The position numbers and the translations under genes are program-made. Shown one piece after another: positions 8,483 through 20,749 of a DNA stretch of 64,000 nt (positions are counted from its first letter, which is position 1; each line of letters begins with the position of its first letter). The stretch lies in contig BSDZ01000120.1 in the NCBI GenBank assembly GCA_030268105.1, forward strand, positions 248,001 through 312,000, read 5' to 3'. Under the pieces are notes generated by a model, which was given only the letters and a program-made list of their open reading frames with translations, was not told where the DNA came from and did no database searches. This stretch comes from Volvox africanus. Taxonomy: Eukaryota > Chlorophyta > Chlorophyceae > Chlamydomonadales > Volvocaceae.

Positions 8483-9683
8483 CCTAGCTAGCCAACCCGA
8501 TTTTGTTGTGGCTGCTAGAGCTCCGGATAGAGGTCTTGAGACTGTTGGCGCGCGAGCCACTCAAGAGCCCCTTTTCCTTCAGACCCCTGCTCACTTAATT
8601 GTGCCGCATTCAGCAGTGAACACTAATATGGACAACACTGCTGGACCAAGGGTTCTGCCATTACCTCAAGCTCGAGGGCATGATGACATCCCTGAGGTGA
8701 TGAGATTGTCGATTCCCGTTCCTAGGCTCAATATTTCGCTGACAGACAAGACACCAGGGTATAGCATAGCCGATGCAACTCGTGCGTACGTGCGTGACGC
8801 TAAAAAGTACCTCCAGGCTGTTCATGGTGGCGATAATGACGGTATCAGGTGTCTCTTCGTTGGTAACACCCTCGAGGGCTCAGCGAAGGACTGGTATCAC
8901 AATTGGACCAACGCCCGGGGCAACTATACTTTTGACGAGTTGATCGCCGCTTTACTCGCACGATTCACTACTGAGGTTCAAGCACGCGATGTGGAAGCTT
9001 GTAAGGTTTTGGCAGCCGGTAGCTACCACATGTGTCGGGATGAAAATGTACCTGCGTACCAGTCACACTTCGAAGCACTTGTGACTCCCATTGCTGACCT
9101 CACCGAATCCGAGCGCGTCTTTTGGTTTAGGCGAGGCCTGACGAAACTTTTGGCTAAATGGTGCGCTACTGACTTGGTTGGGGCGCAGATCAAGTCGTAT
9201 GATGCTTTGGTCACTTTTGCTAAGGGCACGGAGATACGACTCCTTGCCGGTGAGGAAGAAGTCAAGTCTGCCCCTCGTGCAAATGCCGTGCAAGTGCAGG
9301 ATCCGCTTGGGGAAGCTGTAGCTCTCGACCAGGACCTCGGAGCGACCCGCCCCACGCCTACTGCCGCGACGCGACGCAGCAACCGGCAACGCCAGGCGCG
9401 CGGGGGCGCTAGCTCGGGTGTCCGTGGGTCAGGAGGAGCAGGTCCGCCCTCGGACCCAGCTAAAAACAGGAAGCGTGGTGGCGCGCCGTCGACGGCAGCC
9501 GCACAACGCTCTGACCCCAATGCGAAGCGGACTCGCACGGACGACTCGTTTATGCCAAAATGGAATTGCAATCGTTCCAAATTCAAGCGTCGAAAATTGG
9601 CCAACGTTTGTCTACGGTGTGCTGAGAGCCATTCTACGAAGGATTGCCCGCTAATGCCGCCGTTTGTACCTTTGCCGAAATAG
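8448..9683 (+). CDS. gag: G1-a Gag, 411 aa
   Basis: Gag is the structural protein that forms the retrotransposon particle and packages its RNA. Residues 1-100 are poorly conserved and Pro-rich. About 110-240 match the retrotransposon Gag fold (RAYVRDAKKYLQAV, RCLFVGNTLEGSAKDWY, FDELIAALLARF). About 260-375 is basic and disordered, with KNRKRGG. A zinc knuckle, CLRCAESHSTKDC, spans about 388-400; its spacing is CX2CX3HX4C, one residue short of the usual CX2CX4HX4C. The ATG at 8448 is chosen because it gives the longest frame and is shared by all copies. The frame ends with UAG, and pol continues in the same frame directly after it. This copy looks intact. Confidence 0.93.
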   Translation: MSAEHDDTPHTSLASQPDFVVAARAPDRGLETVGARATQEPLFLQTPAHLIVPHSAVNTNMDNTAGPRVLPLPQARGHDDIPEVMRLSIPVPRLNISLTDKTPGYSIADATRAYVRDAKKYLQAVHGGDNDGIRCLFVGNTLEGSAKDWYHNWTNARGNYTFDELIAALLARFTTEVQARDVEACKVLAAGSYHMCRDENVPAYQSHFEALVTPIADLTESERVFWFRRGLTKLLAKWCATDLVGAQIKSYDALVTFAKGTEIRLLAGEEEVKSAPRANAVQVQDPLGEAVALDQDLGATRPTPTAATRRSNRQRQARGGASSGVRGSGGAGPPSDPAKNRKRGGAPSTAAAQRSDPNAKRTRTDDSFMPKWNCNRSKFKRRKLANVCLRCAESHSTKDCPLMPPFVPLPK

Positions 9684-12600
9684 GGGCTTGCCCGGGTTCC
9701 TGCGGAGGGGACACCACCTGGGATTTCTGAACTAACACGTGGTCGGTGGTCATCCTTACGGCCAGCCGTTAAGGCATTGTTGCCTTGCGTACTTGGACAC
9801 ATCGAGCGAGTCATTGCACGACGCATCACGCTTGACGGACGCACGGGACTTCTCTGCTTCGATCCGTTGTGTAATTTGTTTACACCACGCCGTCCCCTGT
9901 CGTCTATCGATCTGTCTAACCACGTAGTTTTGTTCATCCCCTCGTCTCTGCGTGAGATGTCGGAACAGTTGGCCATATACAGGAGATGTAGGCGTCAATA
10001 TCCAGGCACCGCCGCATGTGTTTTACTCCCTGCTTTCTGTCGGCGCAAGGCAGAGGCATCGTTAAGGGGTATGCGGTGTGTCCACCGGTTCGAGCCGGGC
10101 ACCGTTTTGTTTAATGGTGTGGATCGGGAGGGTATGCTGGCTCCGTTGCCAGGCACATCCTGCTCGGTTGACGTTTGGTACGAAGCTCCTGATGGGGGTG
10201 CCGTAGGTTACGGACCCGCCCTAAGTGCACTGACGTTATTTGCCGGGCAGTCGCTCGTAGATAACCGTGTCCCTGTGGTTCAGATCGGTTTGAATGGCCG
10301 TACTCTGAAGGCACTTGTTGACACCAGTGCCAGCGACGACTTCATCTCTGTCGCAGAGGTGAATGCGCTGGGGTTGTCCCCAGAGTCGTCTGATTGTCCA
10401 CAGGTTACCCTTGCTGACGGGGGTAAGCATCCCATCGTGGGCAGGATTACCCTTAGCCTATCGATAGGCCCTTTGCGTGTTGTGACCCGGCCGTACGTGC
10501 TGCAGGGCTTAGCAGAGACTGCACCGTACATAATGGGGTCCTCGACATTACGGCAGTACCGCGCGCGCATCGACATGGAGACCGCAACCCTGCATATGTG
10601 CAAGGGTACTCTGTCGATTAAGGGTTTCCTGTCGTTTGAACATGTCACACCAAAGGAGGGCGAAACTGAGGCGGTGCCTATGGTTAATTTCGCTGTGACC
10701 GCAATGGCCGCGCGAATCGAACCAGAGCTAGTCGGGCATAAGGAGGCCGTCCGTTTGTTACGGAAGGGTGCCCACGGACTGCTTTTAAGGCCGCGGGTGA
10801 GCTGTTGGGTCACCACCGCGCAGATTTCTGCGGATCCTGAGGTTGAGGCCCTACTGTCGCAGTATGAGGACGTCTTTAAAGATATCCCTGGCCTACCACC
10901 TATGCGTCCTGTTGATCATACAATCCCTCTCGTGCCTGGAGCGCAGCCTACGGCCCGGCCAATGTACAGGTTGAGTCCATTGGAGCTGGACGAGGTGAAG
11001 CGCCAGGTGACGGATTTACTCGCGAAGGGCATGATACGCCCCAGCACATCCCCGTATTCTGCACCGATTTTGTTTGTCGGTAAGAAGGATGGGACCTTGC
11101 GCATGTGCATCGATTACCGGGGGTTAAATGCGAATACGGTGAAAAATCGCTACCCTTTGCCACGCGTTGATGACCTGTTGGATAAGCTGAAGGGCTCGGC
11201 TTATTTTTCCTCGATTGACTTACAACAGGGCTACAATCAGATTCGCATCGCTGCCTCTGATATCCCGAAAACCGCTTTTCAGACGCCCTTCGGTCACTTC
11301 GAGTATACGGTCCTATCGTTTGGTCTGAGTAATGCCCCTGCGACGTTTCAGGCGGTTATGGACTGAATGTTTAGGCCGTTTATCGACAGGTTCGTTGTCT
11401 GCTACCTGGATTACATCTTGGTATATTCTAAGACGCGCGAGGAGCACTTGGAGCATCTTTGGCTCGTGCTCGACGTTATGAGGCGGGAGCAATTGTTTGC
11501 TAAACGCGCCAAATGCTTTTGGGCGCAGCCTCAGGTGGAATATTTGGGCCACATTGTGTCGGCCACCGGTGTGAAGATGGACCCGCGGAAGGTCGCCGTG
11601 GTTCGCGATTGGCCCGCGCCTCAGAACCTCACGGAGCTGCGTAAGTTCCTTGGCTTGACCAATTATTTCCGAAAGTTCATTGAAAAATATTCCATCATTG
11701 CGGCCCCGCTTACTAACTTAACTCGCAAAGGCGTTTTCGTTTCACTCGAGTCGTGGACGTCGCAATGCCAGCGGGCATTCGAAGAGCTCAAACGAATTGT
11801 TGCCGAAGATGTCACCCTTGCATTCCCTGATTACTCGTTGCCGTTTCGTGTTGAGGTAGTGTCTGATGCCTCAATATTTGGAAGCGGTGCTGTATTGTTA
11901 CAGGAAGGGCAACCGATCGCCTTCATGAGTAAGAAGTTTTCTGGTGCGGAGATTCGCTACACCACCGGGGAACAGGAGCTTCTGGCCGTGCTGCATGCTT
12001 TAAAGGAATGGCGCTGTTACCTCGAGGGACGCCCGTTTACTTTAAAAACTGACCACAAGCCCCTAACGTTTTTGCAAAGCGTTCCGGCGTTGAACCGCCG
12101 TCAGGCTAGGTGGATGGAATACCTAGCTAGGTTCGACTGCACCTGGGAGTATATTTCTGGTAAATTGAATATTGCCGATGCTCTCAGTGACATCCGTCGC
12201 TACATGCTGCAATTTTGGCAGCGCCCGTTGTGCGGCCGCGTAGCGAGGAGGTACCGATCGCGACGGACCTCGTGGAGCGGTTGAAGGTTGCCTACAACGC
12301 AGACGCCTGGTTCGCGGACCCGGCTAATGTAGAAAACCTTCGCAAGCAGAATGGCCTTTGGCTACGGACGGAGGGTGCAGCTACGCAAATCGTCGTTCTG
12401 AACAACGACGCGCTACACTACGACATCCTTGCACGGTTCCACGAGGACCCGTTAGCAGGACACCCTGGTAGCAAGCGATTGGTCGAGTTGGTGCAACGTT
12501 CCTTTTGGTGGCCTCGCATGGCTAAAGATGCGGCGAACTTCGTACAGACATGCAGTCTGTGCCAGCGCAATAAGGCTTTGTCCGGTAAGGGCCATGGGTT

Positions 12601-12801
12601 GTTGCAACCGTTGCCTGTCCCGGACACGCCTTGGGAAAGTGTTTCCATGGACTTCGTAGTCCCGCTGCCCAAAACTGAGGAGGGATACGATGCGGTGTTC
12701 GTAATGGTCGATCGTCTGACTAAGATGGCTCACCTAGCACCATGCACATCATCCTGCACGGCTGAGCAAACCGCACGTTTGTTTTTCGACAATGTGGTTC
12801 G
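9684..12801 (+). pseudogene. pol: G1-a pol (protease, RT, RNase H, integrase head), broken and cut by G2-b
   Basis: Pol runs in the same frame as gag after the UAG at 9681-9683, with no other stop until 11364. It includes a protease site mutated to DTSAS (normally DTGAS, near 10321), then RT. A TGA at 11364-11366 replaces an Arg codon inside RT. The catalytic YLDD reads YLDY near 11406-11417. A 1-base deletion at about 12189 (CTCAGTGACATC against CTCAGTCGACATC in G1-c) shifts frame between RNase H and integrase. The integrase zinc region ([16 protein letters not shown]) follows in 12215-12801 and is then interrupted by the G2-b 5' LTR after AATGTGGTTCG. The rest of integrase and the chromodomain are absent here. 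Confidence 0.93.
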
Positions 12802-13616
12802 TGTTGTATGCGGATTCGATCACCGTTTACATTCATGAAGGCCGCGATGCATTCAAACACCATAACGCATAATACCAGCATATTAGCATGATATACTCGA
12901 GTATATCTGGCTAATCAGGCATGTCGCATTATCATCCACGACATCGCGCTGTTGGTCAACATGTTTGACTCGAAGCTGATAATTAATGCGCGATCTATCC
13001 ATTGGCATAATATATCGCGTAATAATACTTTAAATGTTATTACCCTATTTACGTCATAAACCATTAGCGTATGCGAGAAGGCGACAATCGCGATGGTTGG
13101 GTCGGCAACCGAATATCGATATTCGGACCTCTGCATATTGCATGCGTTGCATTCAATATTATCACGGATGACACGATATTTAGAGCAGTGTTGTCAAGGT
13201 ACTCACACTTGAGATCGCAATCCAGTGAGACCTGTACTGCATCCCGATATCGCGACGTGATAGGTGCGAGGACGGCCGCCTAGAGACCGAAGTCGGCTTG
13301 ACGCTATTTGGGGTCAAGTACTCGTGTACCTTACTCGGTCTGATTCTGATATATACGTTTTATGCATTTATATTCGGCCTGAGCTATTCCAGCATAGCAT
13401 CTTCAGCCGGATGATGAACATTGCCCACGGGGTCTGACGGCTGACTACCAATCTGTAATCGAAGACTATTGTAAGTTGAATCTTTCCTTGTTGTTGAGTC
13501 TTCCGCTGTCACTTTGCTCGCACTGAAGTGTCTTGCTGTTCGTAAGCACCATGCACGTGAAGCTAATACTCAGACGTGCAGAATCAGTGCATAATCGAAG
13601 AAGGAAGGATACAACA
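12802..13616 (+). mobile_element. G2-b 5' LTR (815 bp)
   Basis: It starts TGTTGTATGCGG and ends GAAGGATACAACA. Perfect palindromes include GATATACTCGAGTATATC (12890-12907) and CCGAATATCGATATTCGG (13109-13126), plus GTAATAA/TTATTAC arms (13019-13043). A GTAAGT donor-like string lies at 13471-13476, matching the position in G1. The LTR is inserted in G1-a integrase. The primer-binding site TGGTATCGAGAC follows at 13621-13632. Confidence 0.95.
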
Positions 13617-14100
13617 AATTTGGTATCGAGACAGGTTCGTTGCCTGACTGTCTCATGGTGTTTGATCGGAAGTAAGTTCTCGCTATGGTGAGTGTCGACG
13701 ATGGACGACGTAGCCTACGATTGCCGAAGGACTTGACTGCGTTGTGTTAGACGCCGTTGCTTCCGAATTCTGATTGCTTTTGTCCCTTTATAGTTTACTG
13801 CAATTGTGGTGTGAGCCTTCGCTCTGAGTTGCAGATAAAACTAGTGGTCCGGCATCGCTTGCGGTCACTCCTGGTTACAACTTGCGTTCTAATCAGCTGG
13901 AGGCTTTGATCGCACGGACTACAGGGATCAACTGAGTACTTATCTGCCATATCTACTCGAAGTCTGCAAGAGTATTGTCGGTACGCTGACCGAATTGCTT
14001 GTACTCTTGTGCTAGATTCGTGTGAATCGCTTGCACACTTGCTTTAGAATTATGTGCATCGTTTATTGTCACACAATTTGAATATATTGGACAGTGTTCC

Positions 14101-15589
14101 ATGATGGCGGGACGTGACGACCCGTCGTTTGTAGGCTTGACATGTCAACCTAAGCTGGGTACCGTTCCTAGAACGTTTGATAGGGATCCTGAGACTTTTG
14201 ACACAATTTCTGCGCAAGATCCTCTTGTGTTTCAGGCCCCTATCCATCTTACTACGCCACACTTGGCAGCCATGACGGTTACAGATGGAACCGCTGATCA
14301 ACGGGGTTTGCTGTCGCCTCAAATGCAAGGCCGCGCCGACGGTAATGAGGTGAAGTGGTTTACTATCCCGGCACTGAAATTATTTATCTTACATGATATG
14401 AATGTTGAACGTGACAATGTGAATGCAACTCGTTCCTATCTACGTGACATTTGGAAGTACCTGCAGTTGGTCCGTGGCGATGAACGTGATGAGGTGAGGT
14501 GTCTCTTTGTTGGAATAACCTCGAGGTTATAGCAAAGACATGGTATGATCAATGGATCACTGCACGGGAAAACTTCACGTTTTGATGAGTTGACTGTCAC
14601 CCTGCTTGCGCGCTACAACCCAGAAGCTCAGTCACGTGATATTGAGGCTTTGGATTATTTTTCATGTTTCCGAATGAAACTGTAACTGCCTAATAATTAC
14701 ATTTTGAGGCTCTTGTGATGCCAATTGTCCTAAGAGCTGAGATGCGTATTTCAGCTAGACAGAATGCTTTGAGATTCGTACCTCATGTGACTGCCATGCA
14801 AGCGCAGGACTCATGACTGACAAAAGGGGAGTGTACACAATCCAAGCTTGTGCGTCGGAAGGAGATCACTCTCTGTTGGAGATGTGCGGTGGGTTATCTC
14901 ATGTTGGATTGCCATTGTTGCCGCCTTTGGCCCCACGGTCAAAGTAGGGGGATGCCTGGATTGATGCGGAGTTGACTCCATCCGGGACAGCTGAACAAAT
15001 GCATGGTCGGTGGTCATTCGTATGTCCAACTGTGAAGCATCGTTGCTTTTAATCCTTGAGAATGTATCGTTTGTTCATCCCCTCATTTCCAAGTGAGCCG
15101 TTCGAACAGCTGGTCAAGTACAGGAGATGCAGACATCAATGTCCGGACACTCCCGCATGTTTGTTGCTACCATTTCATAGCCAGCGTAGGGCTACCGCTT
15201 TGTTAAACAGTAGCCAACGTGTCCTCTGATTCAAGTCAGGCACTGCATTGATTGATGATGTGAATGTGGCGGGATCCGCAGTCCTGATGTCGGAGTTGTC
15301 CTATGCCTTTGATGTCTGGTATGAAGCTCCCGTAGCGGGTTTTGTTAATTTTGAGCCCGCTCTGGAATCACTTTTGTTATCTGTGGAGTCGACTCTGACA
15401 GGTTATTGTGTTTCCGTTATTGAAGTCGGCCTCGCTGGTCGAATGATGAAGGCATTTGAGGATGCCAGTGACGACTTCATCTCGGCAAAGGAGGTGAATG
15501 TGTTGGGGTCGACCCCACAGTCGTCTCATTGTGTCAGGTTACTCTCGCTAATGAGAGTAAGCATCCCATCGTGGGCAGAATCCCCTTTA
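14101..15589 (+). pseudogene. G2-b gag and protease remnant
   Basis: A frame from the ATG at 14101 (143 codons) resembles G1 Gag (NATRSYLRDIWKYLQLVRGD, then VRCLFVG) but shifts out of frame at about 14520. Broken Gag-like pieces continue to about 14950, including a decayed zinc-knuckle-like CPLMPP counterpart. Protease-like sequence is readable at 15248-15600 (FDVWYEAPVAGF, ASDDFISAKEVNVLG), but the catalytic D-T-G has been lost (FEDASDD). The segment 13633-14100 is leader sequence with no sound frame. The sequence 14050-15590 is repeated at 31988-33527. Confidence 0.85.
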
Positions 15590-18500
15590 GTCGTCGAAGG
15601 ACCCTCTGTGTGTTAGGGCCCAATGGGTGCAACGAAGTCTCTCGGAGACAGCACTATATAAACATTGGGTGCCGTGACATAACGACAGTACCGCGCGCGC
15701 ACCGATATGGAGTCCAGCACAATTGGCCATTGTGCAAAAGGGAACCTATCGCCTAAGGTACCTTGTCTGTCGTACCAAGATGTCACACCAGAGGAGGGCG
15801 GAACTGTTGCGGAGCCTATGGTTAATTTCGGCGTCCGTGCGCCGAAATAAGGAACCCAAGCTTGGAGGGTGTAATATAATCTTATCGATGATAAGGAAAA
15901 ACATCCATGAATTGCTTGTGAGGCCTTGGGTGCAATCGATTGCTACCACCGCACAGTCTCTTGCGAAGATTCTGAGGTCGCAGCCCCCTAATGCCAAATT
16001 AAACTGATGCATATGTCATCCTGGGGCTCCCACCTATGTTCCCTGCTGACTTAAGATCCCTTTTGTGTCCGAGCACAACCCGTTTCATAACCTATGTACA
16101 GGGTAACATCGCTACCGTAGAGCGGATGAAGCGGCAAGTGGGGGATCTGCTCGCAAAGGGTATGGTTCGGCCCAGCACATCGCCATACTCTGCACTGATA
16201 TTGTTTGTCGGTGAGAAGGATGAGACGTTGCGTATGTGCATTGATTGAAGGGGCTTGAATGCGACTACGATTGAAAATCGCTACCCTTTGCCGCGCGTCA
16301 ATGACCTGTTCGATAAGCTGAAAGGATCAGCTTCTTTTTCCTCGATTGACCTTCGACAAGGGTATAATCAGATACGCATCGTTGCCTCTGATAGTCCGAA
16401 AACCGCTTTCCAGACTCCCTTTGGTCACTTCGAGTACACGGTCTTGTCAGTTGGACTTACTAATGTGCCCGCCACATTTCAAGTAGTGATGGATCGCATG
16501 TTCAGACCGTATATCGACAGGTTCATCGTTTGTTACTTGGATGATATTTTAATTTATTCCAAGACGCGCGAGGAGCACCTGAAGCATCTCAAGTTCGTGC
16601 TTGAGGTGATGAAGCGGGAGCAACTGTTTGCTAAATGCGCCAAGTATTTTTGGGTGCAGTCGCAAGTGGAGTATTTGGGCCACATCGTGTCGGCCACTGG
16701 GGTCAGGATGGACCCATGGAAGGTAGCTGTGGTTCGTGAATGGCCCGCGCCTCAGAACCTCACCGAACTACGCTAGTTCTTGGGTTTGACTAACTACTTC
16801 CGTAAGTTTATTAAGAATTACTCCATTATTGCGGCCCCGCTTACGAATTTGACGAAGAAAGGAGGTTTCGTTTCTCTTGAAGCCTGGACACCCGCGTGTC
16901 AGCGGGCATTCGAAGAGCTCAAGCGAATCGTCGCCGACGACGTTACCCTCTCTTTCCCTGACTACTCGTTGCCTTTCCGCGTTGAAGTTGTATTGGATGC
17001 TTCCTTGCATGGAAGCGGCGCTGTATTGTTACAGGAAGGACGACCGATCGCCTTCACGAGTAAGAAGTTTTCGGGTGCGGAGGCCTGATATACAACTGGA
17101 GAGCAGGAGCTGTTGGCAGCTCTACATGCTTTGAAGGAATGGTGCTGTTACCTCGAGGGCCGCCCTTTTACACTAAAGACTGATCATAAGCCGCTGACAT
17201 TCTTGCAGAGTGTCCCTACGCTTAACCGACGACAAGCTCGATGGATGGAATATCTATCTCGTTTCGACTGCACGTGGGAGTATATCGCCGGCAGGATTAA
17301 TATTGCTGACGCCCTCAGTCGACATCCCTCATTGCATGCTGCTATTTTGGCAGCACCAGTCACTCGCTCACGCAGTCAAGAGGTGCCGATAGCAGCGGAC
17401 CTTGCGCAGCGACTCAAGGCGGCATATGAAGTGGATCCATGGTTCGCTTCACCCAACAATGTGGAACATTTGCAGAAGCGCAACGCCTGGAAGCACGCGA
17501 TTGGCAGAGCTTGTACGACGCTCATTCTGGTGGCCGCGCGTGGTGAAGGATGCGGAAATTTTCGTGCAATGGTGCAGTTTATGTCAGCGCAATAAAGCAC
17601 TATCCGGTAAGGGCCAGGGATTATTACAACCTTTACCTATACCCGACGCCCCTTGGGAAAGTGTTTCTAGGGACTTCGTAGTCGCGCTGCCCAAAACTGA
17701 GGGGGGATACGACTCGGTGTTCGTAATGGTCGATCGTTTGACCAAGATGGTTCATTTAGCCCCCTGCACCTCGTCTTGCACCGCTGAGCAAACAGCACGA
17801 TTATTTTTCGATAATGTGGTCCGATTGCATGGCGTTCCTAAAAATGTGATATCCGATCGCGGCGGGCAATTCACGTCTAAGTTTTGGGAAGCGCTATGTC
17901 AACTCGTCGGTATGCGCGTTCATTTGAGCACAGCATATCATCCACAATCCGATGGGCAAACCGAGCGCACAAATCGCACGTTGGGTGACATGCTGAGGAA
18001 TTTCGCGGGACGCACACCCTCTATTTGGGATACGTTTCTGACTTCGGCAGAATTCGCGCTTAACAACGCTGTTAACCGCTCCACAGGTCAAAGCCCTTTC
18101 TTTCTGAATAACGGATTCCATCCTGCGCTACCCGTGTGGTGAGAGTTGGAGATAAATATTCCTGCGGCTAAAACCTTTGCCAAGTCGTTCCTATCCCGCA
18201 TGACAGATGCGAAGGCATGCCTGGATGCAGCACAACAACGGACGACGGACTATTATAATAAATCCAAACGGGACGTAACATTTTCGGTGGGACAAATGGT
18301 ATTATTGAGCACTAAGAACTTGCGTTTGCTCGCTGTCGGTTCCCGTAAATTGTTACCTCGATGGATCGGCCCATATCCCGTTGTTCGCATGGTAGGGAAT
18401 GTAGCTGTGGAGCTAGCCCTACCTTCTGACATGAATATCCACCCCACATTCCATATTTCGTTAATCCGCCCTTATCGCGGCACAGCACCCGTTACAAACG

Positions 18501-18763
18501 ACACCGATACCCCTGCAGTAATGGACCCCGGTCCTGAGACCTGGATCGCAGGCAAGCAAAAGGTGTATGATGTGGAACGCATTTTTGATTATCGGGTTCG
18601 TCGCATTGGTCGACAACGACGAAAGCGGAAGGTGCATGAGTATCTGGTCAAGTGGACTGGCTATTCGAGCGAGCATAATTCGTGGGAGCCGATGCGTAAC
18701 TTCTCGCCGGAAATGAAGCCCATATTGGAGGAAGCTCGTCTACGTGCCACGCAAACCCAATGA
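15590..18763 (+). pseudogene. G2-b dead chromovirus pol
   Basis: This is almost the same sequence as 3288-6461, shifted by 12302 bp. It carries the same inactivating changes: TGA at 16246-16248, TAG at 16774-16776, TGA at 17086-17088, loss of the integrase His pair near 17485, and TGA at 18140-18142. Small private differences exist, for example the integrase motif reads [10 protein letters not shown] here and ISDHGGQFTS in G2-a. RT YLDD, RNase H, integrase and chromodomain motifs are otherwise readable. The copy cannot make functional Pol. Confidence 0.93.
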
Positions 18764-18822
18764 CCCTTGCAGTCGATGCTGTTTGATGCAGCGAGGACGC
18801 TGCATACGGGAAGGGGGATAGT

Positions 18823-19459
18823 TGTTGTATGCGGATTCGATCACCGTTTACATTCATGAAGGCCGCGATGCATTCAAACACCATAACGCATAATACCAGT
18901 ATATTAGCATGATATACTCGAGTATATCTGGCTAATCAGGCATGTCGCATTATCATCCACGACATCGCGCTGTCGGTCAACATGTTTGACTCGAAGCTGA
19001 TAATTAATGCGCGATCTATCCATTGGCATAATATATCGCGTAATAATACTTTAAATGTTATTACCCTATTTACGTCATAAACCATTAGCGTATGCGAGAA
19101 GGCGACAATCGCGATGGTTGGGTCGGCAACCGAATATCAATATTCGGACCTCTGCATATTGCATGCGTTGCATTCAATATTATCACGGATGACATGATAT
19201 TTAGAGCAGTGTTGTCAAGGTACTCACACTTGAGATCGCAATCCAGTGAGACCTGTACTGCATCCCGATATCGTGACGTGATAGGTGCGAGGACGGCCGC
19301 CTAGAGACCGAAGTCGGCTTGATGCTATTTGGGGTCAAGTACTCGTGTACCTTACTCGGTCTGATTCTGATATATACGTTTTATGCATTTATATTCGGCT
19401 TGAGCTATTCCAGCATAGCATCTTCAGCCGGATGATGAACATTGCCCACGGGGTCTGAC
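18823..19459 (+). mobile_element. G2-b 3' LTR, interrupted by G1-b
   Basis: It begins TGTTGTATGCGG directly after the tract GGGAAGGGGGATAGT and follows the G2 LTR for 637 bp. It stops at GGGGTCTGAC, exactly the point where G2-a and G2-c are also broken by a G1 LTR. Confidence 0.93.
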
Positions 19460-20283
19460 TGTTGTGCTACGGTTAGTTTCCCGCCGATGCGTAGGTCGAT
19501 GTGATCCTACAAGGCGAAGTGCTATTGTGATGAACACATTGCATATGAATGAATCTGCATGATATAAATGTATTCGTGTACATTTATATATGCATTTGGC
19601 ATGTTGTCATTATCCATCGCGACATCGCATCATGGCAAATCCGCCTAGCATGCATGAAAGCCCGAAGCATGGAAGTGCGCATTATGCTCGTGCTACGAAA
19701 CGATAAGTAATATTATCTGATATAATATTACTTCATTAAAGCACACGTTGAGAGCACCGCACTCGTCGCGATGCATGCCCTGCAACCGGATATCGTTATC
19801 CGGACCCTTGCATCATGCGAATGCCGGAAAGGCTTATACGTTGTTATGCGTAGACATCGCCTATACGCAGTAGGGTTGTCACATCTAGGATCGGCCTCCT
19901 GATGTGAATCGTACGGCATTGCGATGCTGCGAGTATAACAGATGCGAGGACGGCTAAGCAAGATAAGACATTCGATACCGGAGAACACTCGTGTGTTCTA
20001 TATTACTATTGCTATACGCTATTCTACTTAGCCCGAGCTAAGCCTGAACTTCGCTAATCACCGCCGCGTGATGATTGCTTGCTTCCGGCGCTGACGGCGA
20101 TTTCGTCCTTTGCATCGTTCCAATCTGTAAGACTGTAAGTTATATCTCTCTTCGTCTTGAAGTCTTCCGCTGTCTCTGTTTGCTCTCGCTTGCCTTGCTG
20201 TACTTGCAAGTGCTCGCGCATCGGTGTCGAAAGTCTCCAGACGTGCAGATACTTATGAGCAAACGCGAACGAGAGGTACAACA
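19460..20283 (+). mobile_element. G1-b 5' LTR (824 bp)
   Basis: Near-identical to the G1-a 5' LTR at an offset of 12302 bp, with the same ends (TGTTGTGC, GTACAACA) and the same hairpins. A primer-binding site follows at 20287-20298, and the same leader frame with the GT...AG candidate intron follows that. Confidence 0.95.
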
Positions 20284-20749
20284 ATTTGGTATCGAGACAG
20301 GTTCGTCGCCTAACTGTCTCTCTTTGTCTAATCGGAAGTAGGCTCTTTCTATGGCGAGTTCCAGCGACGAACCACGAGGACCGCTAGATACTTTTGCCGA
20401 AGACCTAGGCTGCGCCGTTTTGGACGCCGCCGCTTCCGGTTTGTAATTGTTTAATTGCTTTTGCTTAGATTGCTGCACTTGTTGTGTAAGTGTATGCTCT
20501 GAGTCGCAGGTAATCTCAGTGCACCGGCATTGCTTGCCGCGGCGACTGAGACCGGCTTTCGTCCGGACCAGTTGGCGACTCTCATTGCCCAAACTACGGA
20601 GATCAGGACTCAGCTGGGCAAGTACTTGCTGAGTTTACTGAATCTTCTCAAGAGTACTGTCGGTAGGCTCACCGAATCGCTTTGTACTCTTGCCTTTGCG
20701 ATAGAAGTCGGCTTCTATTACGCAAACCTAGGGTATCGTTTCGTGCTCC

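Noticed and set aside
9681..9683. UAG reassigned as a sense codon in this genome
   Set aside because: The intact Pol of G1-c, Gag frames and the copia polyprotein contain no internal UAG, UAA or UGA, so a standard code is the simpler reading; readthrough explains the single UAG.
9023..9976. 317-codon minus-strand frame opposite gag/pol (also at 21325 and 45774)
   Set aside because: Shadow of the GC-rich Gag linker; the sense strand has all known motifs.
12890..12907. Palindromes in LTRs considered as rho-independent terminators or attachment sites
   Set aside because: Nuclear eukaryotic context and location inside LTRs; no T-run or integrase partner.
15248..15616. Separate 122-codon gene
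   Set aside because: It is the decayed G2 protease region ([13 protein letters not shown]) in line with the G1 counterpart.
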